A stretch of 64,000 bases of DNA from Tethya wilhelma (taxonomy: Eukaryota > Porifera > Demospongiae > Tethyida > Tethyidae). Under the pieces are notes generated by a model. The model saw nothing but the letters and a program-made list of their open reading frames with translations, did no database searches and had not been told where the DNA came from. Of the stretch, positions 56,695 through 64,000 are shown one piece after another. The stretch is taken from contig CAXIPT010000084.1 of NCBI GenBank assembly GCA_964030475.1, positions 1 to 64,000 on the forward strand, given 5' to 3'. Positions within the stretch are counted from its first letter, which is position 1; each line of letters opens with the position of its first letter. The translations under genes were made by a program, and so were the position numbers.

Positions 56695-57115
56695 CGCACG
56701 TGCGTATTCTACGATCGCGTAATCTGCGATTTTTCGCATTTATTACTTTATAGCCATAGCATTTGAGCTATAGGCTTTACACTTGCTATGCAGTTAGACA
56801 ATGTAGTGCTCTACTAAAACACAAAGTTAGAGTCAGTTCTGATCAGTAGGCAGAGAGATATAGGCTTCAGAGTTCAAAGGTCGCGATAGCGGTAAAGATC
56901 GAGACCGTCAATTTAAACTCACGTTTTTTTCTTAGTGGTTAGCAGGAAAAGCTTGATGCTAGCTATGGAGGTGCAGGGGAGCATAGGCTATACTTGCATG
57001 CAAGCGCTTTTACAGTCTTGCTTATCAAGCTAGAAAAAAAGCCAAAAGTATGCAGGTCATTTGGCGAACTTTGACCGCTTCTGTTTTTGCAAGCTTTTGA
57101 ATAAAGCAATCCAAG
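56695..57115 (+). repeat. diverged direct repeat, right copy
   Basis: Partner of 53595-54015; see that entry for shared blocks. Same orientation. Confidence 0.7.
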
Positions 57116-57742
57116 AATAGAACTGATATAGCTATGGCTTAGTTAGGGCATAGATATTATAAACTACGTGACCGGGATTGGAAACGCTACGCGAAATTCA
57201 GTATCAATCAATACAAAGTGGGCGGGCACTCCGAGTTGTAGATTTGAGATCTGATAGTAGCAGCTGCCATGAAAGCGCAAGAAAAAATTTATGCCAAGCC
57301 AGCTCAAGACTGAAGAAGAAGACAAATTGTGCTAAGTAAGTTGCATTTACAGGGCAAAGTAGTAGTCGTCATTCTGTTTAGTAGTTGCCCATGTCATATA
57401 AATGTGTATTAATTGGAAAAATTGTGATATCATCTGTTGTTTGGACAAAATATTTGTAGAACAGAAGTATATTACCATTTAAGAGTAGCTTTCTGTACCT
57501 CTATCTTCCGTACATTTTATCCCCTGCCTTTCTAACCCTATTAGCTCAATTTAGTGGGCATAAACTGGTACTAAACATGACTGTATACCTTGAGTTTATC
57601 AGAGTCTGTGAGGGGTTAAACACTTGTACTAATGGCTACCTGTGTAGGTAAACTTTCTGTACCTGTAGCCTTAGAGAAAGATATTTCCAGCACCAATAGT
57701 ACTGTATTTTCAATTGTGGATATCTTTTTATATACAATAGAC
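57116..57742. other. non-coding stretch
   Basis: GATTGGAAACG and GTGGGCGGGC-like phrases here echo 19558-19615. No gene or other element recognised before the MULE target repeat at 57743. Confidence 0.35.
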
Positions 57743-57751
57743 TTTATTTTA

Positions 57752-60700
57752 CGAAGTGGCTAGAGAACCGGTACCGGTTGCTTCGCTCGCAAGCTTAGAG
57801 AACCGGTAAGGGTCACGTGATGTACATTTTTGAACTTTAAACCCTCAACGTATACTCAATGCAATTTTATTCGAGTTAGAGCAAAATAATCGTAATTATA
57901 CAGTCATAATAAATGTCTGATTAAAGATGTTAGACCAGAGGACTCTTGTGACACTCTCTGCAAAACCAGTAATGAGCCTTAGGCCTTTGCTTTAGGCCAA
58001 CACACTTTATGTGGTTCCATTTTAGGCAGTGATCACAGGCGATAGAGGGTTGTTCAGATAAATCATGGTGACAGGAGCTGCAGATGTACACATGAATTTT
58101 CTGTTTCTCTGCAACAACTTCTTTTACGAGTTGCCATGTATCATTCGTAAAGAATTTTCTGATCAGGTGAATATCAACATTTTCATCAAGCACTCCCTCT
58201 GGTATTAGTTCAGGTTTGACTTCAATGCTGTCTTCTTCTAGAAGTGGTGTAGGGTTCTTAAGGACACTTGCAGCTTCTTCTTTGTCGACAAACCACTCCA
58301 ATAGCACTACATATAGAGAGAGGAAATTAATGCATGTAAACTAACGTACTTATACAACTTACTCTTCTGCTTAGCACTTGTATGAAGCTTAGCAAATGCT
58401 AGAAGCTTATGCTCTACACCTTTTCGCTTCTTTGCTGGCAAACCAATCACTGTCAACTGATGACCCTTGGGACGCCCACGCTTCTTAATTCTTGGGGGCA
58501 TTGTGATTCCTATAATTATTATACGAAAAAACCAGAAAGTATATATATATTTATGGGCTTGCACCCACAATCTGTAACAAGTACTTATTTTATATAGCAA
58601 TATTCATATATAGGTTACAATTTTTTGTACTTGGGTAATCTTTAAGTGCAATGTAAAAACATATATAATATATTGGGTCACCATACCCTTTAAATTCAAA
58701 TCTGCTGACTCTCTTTCTTGGGCCTCCTCTTCTTCACGGACTCTCTTTTGTAACTCGGGAATGGATGTGTCCGGAATGTTAGGGTTTAACTTGACAAAAC
58801 GAGGAAAAGGAGTGGTGAGACCCTGCAAGGATTACATGTACTTGATTGTTATGCATGCACTAGGAAATTTTAGTTAGCTTACATTCATTAGCTCATTAGC
58901 AGAAACTCTTGGTTGTGCACATCCACTCTGGGTGAGACCATGTGCAGAGGCAGAAAATCCCTCATCGTCAATCTGATGGTCACTGCTATCATTTCCAGCT
59001 CCATCGATATCCTCCTGGTTGCCTCCTTTGTCTTGTGTGACAGAGCCTCCATCATCATTGTCACTACCATCAATATCATGTGATGTTTCTTGCTCTTGAA
59101 AATTACAAAAAGAAACATAACCATGCAGTGGGTTAACGTTGATGACCATACAATAGTGCTATATATGTACCTCATGCATAACTTTAAAAACAGCTAACAC
59201 AGGGAGCCTGAAAACAAGGCCTGTATATACAGACACCTACCGTGATTCTGTGGTGTTGACAGTGAAATGGTATGTCCTCTCTCCCAAACTCTTACGAGCT
59301 CGGACAAAAGCTCATATCTCTCAACGAAGTCAGAGCCAGTTGCGAAGGAAGCAAGTTGTGTTGTGACTTTGGACACACGGCGAAACTTTTCAAACTATAC
59401 GAGGACAAAAGTAGGGAATATCATTACGCATGTGTTATGCTCCCTGGTTAGATACAGTGTAATGTATACCTGAGAAAGTGGTCTCCTTTTAGGGTAAGAG
59501 CACTTAACAATGGAGCAGTCAGAGAGTGGCCCATCATTACTACCATCATCTCCTATGAACACACGCTGGGAAGCCTTGTAGTACTCCAGAGTCCATCTTC
59601 TATCACAAAGAGATTCCTCGTACAGATCCATACCAGTATGGAATCGAACAGCCAACACATGGCGGCAGGGCAACCTCATTGAATACATTCACACGATGTC
59701 GGAGTGACTTGGATATCACCTTCAGTGGCATGGACAGTGTACTGCTGGTTGGTATTACAACCTAGCTTCACTTTATCCTTCAATGCAAATTGTCCTGACA
59801 CAAAATCGTATGCGTAACGAGTGAGAAAACCTAGGTATTTTACAAGACCTGGATCATGGGATGACTGGAACTTTATGAACCACAATGCTGGCTTTGTAAT
59901 CTCGCTCGGAGCGAAGCACTCTCAAAACAAGAAAGAACTTCTCAAAAAACTTCTCCAGTGAGGAGTATCGGGTGATAACTGACTTGAGCTTGGAGTTGAG
60001 AGATTCTAACCGGTTATTCGTGTTGTTTAGAAAGTTGCCACTAGAGAACTTCATCCCCATGGTCCACTGCTCACGGATCTTGTGCCAATTTGCATCAAAA
60101 TACTCACCAACAGTATTTGGAGCAAAATCTTTGAACCTTTGGTAAAGCTCATCATATTTGGCTTCACTTGGAGCATAAGCCATCTGCTGCAGTAGGTCAA
60201 GGCAGACATCTCTCTGGCTGGATGTGATTCCCATTCTTTCCACTGTGATCTCACGATGAAATGAGCAAAAGGTATGGAAGAGGCAAATCAACAGCTTAGC
60301 ATCTGGAAAATTTGCAGCAAAGACTTCTCTCTCTGTCATGTCCTTGTCTGCCATAATTACACGCACAGAATTCCAAGCTGGATTTCCCTCCTTGAATATG
60401 TTAGCAATTTTTGATAGTAGGGATTCTGTCTCCTCTAACACAAGGAAAGCAGCTACAATCTCACTTAATCCATTGCCATCTTCTATTAGCATAATGTACA
60501 AGGGGAAGCGTAGCTCTATAAGCTTGTAAGTCGCATCAATACATACAAATTCAGGATAAGTGGAAAACGACTGCTTCATGTCATGATCTTGAAAGTAGAT
60601 TCCTTGGATAGCACTATCATCACTAGTAAGAACATGCACATATGCACCTGTATATGAAACAAAATAACAAAACATTGCTCGTTGGTGTACTTATATATGC

Positions 60701-61768
60701 AGGTCATGTAAGTGTACCCTATAAGGCTTGGAAATCAGTGAAAAGCTTATATAATTGAAATAAACTTACCATATTTCTCTGTTAGTTGCCTAACAGCACT
60801 TTCAAGGTCGTTCCTAGTATTACTACTCTTTGCCTTAGAGCTCAGATTACTTAGATCCTTAAGCAGAATGACCTTTCCGCTCTCCTGGGATAATTTATCT
60901 TTGAGAATTTTCTTATTGCACTTTAAACTTAAAACCTTTATTGCTTCTTCTTCTTCTGCTTCTGACAACTTTCGTTGCTTTGGCAACTGCTTGAAAAGTC
61001 CCTATACATGCAAATGAACACTATTCAACTATCATGTTGAGTTGTGTTGGTGAGATAGGGGCAAGACTAAAACACGGTAAAGCTGTACCTACATGTAAGT
61101 CCTGCTATTATACGTACATGCAGTTCATGACTCACAACACTACTGTGTAGTAGCATTTCTTACTCACCTTACTGATTGGATGATTATGCCCATTGTTAAA
61201 CTTCTTAACCACCAAACTCATTCCGTCTTCGTCCGCTATCAAGGCTAACTCTGCAGGACATTCCTGACGAAACGTCCTAGTGGAAATATATGAGTATGCA
61301 TAGTTCACCAATCAAATCAAGTTCCACACTGAAGACCGAGGCTCAGTGAACTTGGCTTGAGCATGTAGTTAACACCTTTAGCTTACATTGTTGAGCGTTT
61401 CCCATCTCCTTTGGACTTGAACTTCCTCCCACCATGAATAAACTTGAATGACACCTCATAGTAACGAATGTCGTCAGAGAGATGGCGAGCTAAACGTTTC
61501 CTAGCCGCTTGTACCATTCTAGAATCCCTCTTCCACCACTGGGTGTAGCTTTCATTCTGAAAACTCTTTAGCTTTGCTTCTAATTCATCATAAGTCTTGA
61601 ACCTGTCACCAATCTCAAAGGATTCACAAGATTCAGAGAGATTTGCAGCAGCCATAGTCGAAGTGGTGGCACATGGGGGTTCAAGGTTCAAAATGCAGGT
61701 CACGTGACCCTTACCGGTTTTGCAAGCTTGCAAGCGAAGCGACCGGTACCGGTTCTCTAGCCACTTCG
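57752..61768 (-). mobile_element. Mutator-like (MULE) transposon, full length
   Basis: The 4017-bp element starts CGAAGTGGCTAGAGAACCGG and ends with the reverse complement CCGGTTCTCTAGCCACTTCG. The TIRs extend about 70 bp, through GCTTCGCT.GCAAGCTT and CGGTAAGGGTCACGTGA, with a few mismatches. A perfect 9-bp target repeat TTTATTTTA flanks it (57743-57751 and 61769-61777); 9-bp duplication is the hallmark of the Mutator superfamily. It contains one minus-strand gene spanning nearly the whole interior. Confidence 0.92.
57930..61655 (-). CDS. MULE transposase with SWIM, AT-hook and PHD finger, nine exons
   Basis: Exons, N to C: 61655-61387, 61276-61168, 61001-60770, 60647-59470, 59394-59241, 59094-58883, 58822-58687, 58509-58363, 58306-57930, all with GT..AG sites. 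Exons 1-2 form a FAR1/FLYWCH-like zinc cluster (FKTYDELEAKLKSFQNE ... ECPAELALIADEDG ... NNGHNHPISK). Exon 4 holds the MULE core (FVCIDATYKLIELRFPLYIM, VIMADKDMTEREVF, LLICLFHTFCSFHREI, NNTNNRLESLNSKLKS) and a SWIM finger (CEC ... RLPCRHVLA). Exon 8 has an AT-hook (KKRGRPKGH), and exon 9 a PHD finger (ICSSCHHDL, IACDHCLKWNHIKC, YWFCREC). Start MAAANL was chosen because the upstream ATG at 61733 lies inside the TIR. Two frameshifts in exon 4 (near 59856, and near 59690 between CEC and RLPCRH) break this copy, or are sequence errors. Confidence 0.8.
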
Positions 61769-62268
61769 TTTATTTTATACTAACAAGTATAGTAAAAATT
61801 TTATAAAAATGAAAAGTGTAGGAATGGGCAGTGCTGTAAAAAGCAAGGAAACAAGACAAGTCTCTGAATTTTGGCACATGACTACTTGCATTGCTAGTAC
61901 AGAATGTCCTACATACGTACTGCCCCCCAGATTTGTTGCTACTTATTAAAGACTATTTGAATCAGTAAATGTCAACTCTGTGTAAGTAACTATAATTGTG
62001 TAACTGTCATTGCACACTATTCATCCTTGGCAATGTACTCTTCTTGATTTTTACTGCAGTCTTTTGGAAAAGAAAATTAGATTAAGAAGTCAGTCGAAGA
62101 CAGTAAATATTTACTTCGTATTGTTTAAAAATGCAAGACATAATATTATAATAACACAAGTATAAAAAACATTGGAAATGTAACTGAGACACAGGAATGG
62201 CTAAATCGTAAAAAGAACGCAAACAAGATGGAATGGCTGTTAGAGTATGTAGAATTCTTCCTATATGG
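61769..62268. other. MULE right flank with MITE pieces
   Basis: After the target repeat come GTGTAGGAATGGGCAGTGCT (a partial relative of the MITE at 36713) and, from 62160, the outer arm of a palindromic foldback centre that stops at the N at 62269. Confidence 0.55.
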
Positions 62269-62269
62269 N

Positions 62270-63483
62270 ATAGGGGCAAGACTAAAACACGGTAAAGCTG
62301 TACCTACATGTAAGTCCTGCTATTATACGTACATGCAGTTCATGACTCACAACACTACTGTGTAGTAGCATTTCTTACTCACCTTACTGATTGGATGATT
62401 ATGCTCATTGTTAAACTTCTTAACCACCAAACTCATTCCGTCTTCGTCCGCTATCAAGGCTAACTCTGCAGGACATTCCTGACGAAACGTCCTAGTGGAA
62501 ATATATGAGTATGCATAGTTCACCAATCAAATCAAGTTCCACACTGAAGACCGAGGCTCAGTGAACTTGGCTTGAGCATGTAGTTAACACCTTTAGCTTA
62601 CATTGTTGAGCGTTTCCCATCTCCTTTGGACTTGAACTTCCTCCCACCATGAATACACTTGAATGACACCTCATAGTAACGAATGTCGTCAGAGAGATGG
62701 CGAGCTAATCGTTTCCTAGCCGCTTGTACCATTCTAGAATCCCTCTTCCACCACTGGGTGTAGCTTTCATTTTGAAAACGCTTTAGCTTTGCTTCTAATT
62801 CATCATAAGTCTTGAACCTGTCACCAATCTCAAAGGATTCACAAGATTCAGAGAGATTTGCAGCAGCCATAGTCGAAGTGGTGGCACATGGGGGTTCAAG
62901 GTTCAAAATGCAGGTCACGTGACCCTTACCGGTTTTGCAAGCTTGCAAGCGAAGCGACCGGTACCGGTTCTCTAGCCACTTCGTTTATTTTATACTAACA
63001 AGTATAGTAAAAATTTTATAAAAATGAAAAGTGTAGGAATGGGCAGTGCTGTAAAAAGCAAGGAAACAAGACAAGTCTCTGAATTTTGGCACATGACTAC
63101 TTGCATTGCTAGTACAGAATGTCCTACATACGTACTGCCCCCCAGATTTGTTGCTACTTATTAAAGACTATTTGAATCAGTAAATGTCAACTCTGTGTAA
63201 GTAACTATAATTGTGTAACTGTCATTGCACACTATTCATCCTTGGCAATGTACTCTTCTTGATTTTTACTGCAGTCTTTTGGAAAAGAAAATTAGATTAA
63301 GAAGTCGGTCGAAGACAGTATATATTTACTTCGTATTGTTTAAAAATGCAAGACATAATATTATAATAACACAAGTATAAAAAACATTGGAAATGTAACT
63401 GAGACACAGGAATGGCTAAATCGTAAAAAGAACGCAAACAAGATGGAATGGCTGTTAGAGTATGTAGAATTCTTCCTATATGG
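62270..63483 (-). repeat. 1214-bp near-identical duplicate of 61055-62268
   Basis: Starts immediately right of the N and matches 61055-62268 base for base in length, with about 7 substitutions noticed (for example 62644-62660 versus 61429-61445). It repeats MULE exons 1-2, the TIR and the right flank. The apparent second copy of the N-terminal frame (62948-62598) is therefore probably the other allele rather than a new gene. Confidence 0.85.
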
Positions 63484-64000
63484 GCTGCATTTAACAATCT
63501 CCTTATTGAGTCTCTCATTTTGCCCACAAGAATTCCTTACACTCTAACAGCCATTCCATCTTGTTTGCGTTCTTTTTACGATTTAGCCATTCCTGTGTCT
63601 CAGTTACATTTCCAATGTTTTTTATACTTGTTTGTTCTCATTTTTCCATAATTCTACAAATTACATTTGAGTTGGTGTGAGTAGCTAGCTACTGAGCTAG
63701 TAGTCTGGCAAACCAGACTCACTGAGCCAGTGGTGGGCTCAGTGCTGCATGAGCTCAGTGGTAAGTTGTGTAACCTGCTTGATACTCAAGTGAAACACAC
63801 ATCTCAGTCATTTGGGGGCAGGAGCTGTATCATAAGATTTACTTGCCTTTCTATATGTTATGATAACCAAAGTCCTGATTCATCTCTTAAGAAGAGCAAC
63901 CAGGTATCACAAAATAGTTCCAGGCAACTTCAGTGCATTTAATTCTAACTAACGCACACTTTTGTGTGTGGAAAGGGTCGTCAATTCGAATTTTCTAAAA
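63370..64000 (+). mobile_element. foldback element, centre and right arm (subfamily B)
   Basis: A complete palindromic centre (63370-63640) with GGAATGGCTGTTAGAGT arms is followed by a type-B right arm (GTAGTCTGGCAAACCAGACT, GATTCATCTCTTAAGAAGAG, GGAAAGGGTCGTCAATTCGA). The arm runs off the window end before its tip. It is the reverse-complement partner type of 26080-28640. Confidence 0.75.

Noticed and set aside
58874..59175. Two overlapping minus-strand starts (MVINVNPLHGY, MRYIYSTIVW) as separate genes
   Set aside because: They are intron read-through ahead of MULE exon 6; the exon starts at 59094.
62598..62948. Second copy of the MULE N-terminal frame as a separate gene
   Set aside because: Part of the 1214-bp block that ends exactly at the N; best explained as the other allele.

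Overview
The window reads as animal nuclear DNA, most like a demosponge such as Amphimedon queenslandica. This is an inference: the sequence is AT-rich, introns are short with GT..AG ends, several protein families recur (from memory) in sponge and cnidarian genome annotations, and isolated single Ns look like contig joins in a shotgun assembly. I see no prokaryotic operons, CRISPR, rRNA or tRNA. The window is dominated by mobile elements, often nested.

Layout. 0.6-6 kb: pieces of a long-armed foldback DNA element, a broken kinase fragment and one complete foldback element. 6.7-7.8 kb: a possible two-exon secreted small protein. 8.7-13.9 kb: two convergent genes. One encodes a 1024-residue protein interrupted by a hAT-type MITE. 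The other is a spliced minus-strand gene for a 334-residue Cys-containing protein. 14-19.5 kb: foldback arms, MITEs and a LINE ORF2 remnant. 20-23 kb: mostly non-coding, bracketed by a 250-bp inverted repeat. 23-32 kb: a degraded second copy of the 1024-residue family broken by a foldback element, then foldback arms carrying other TIR elements. 32.3-36.6 kb: Ty3/gypsy LTR element 1 (decayed). 36.7-42 kb: MITEs, foldback arms and a lone spliced exon. 42.8-48.1 kb: a P2X7-C-terminal-like gene, a hAT transposase pseudogene and a tyrosine-recombinase fragment. 48.4-57 kb: a transposase-like pseudogene family interrupted by Ty3/gypsy element 2 and partly bracketed by diverged direct repeats. 57.75-61.77 kb: a full-length Mutator-like (MULE) transposon with 9-bp target duplications, encoding a nine-exon protein that combines a FAR1/FLYWCH-like zinc cluster, MULE transposase, SWIM finger, AT-hook and PHD finger. 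62.3-64 kb: an apparently allelic duplicate of the MULE end, then another foldback arm.

How parts work together. The autonomous-looking element is the MULE, though its transposase exon has two frameshifts. Most other elements are non-autonomous TIR or foldback DNA with TA, TTAA or 8-bp target signatures. The foldback family ends in tip hairpins and has exchangeable arm subfamilies. Two N positions (24692 and 30089) are flanked by an identical 108-bp inverted overlap, and another (62269) by a 1214-bp direct overlap. These suggest a misoriented contig and an unmerged haplotype, so gene order from 24.7 to 30.1 kb should be read with caution.
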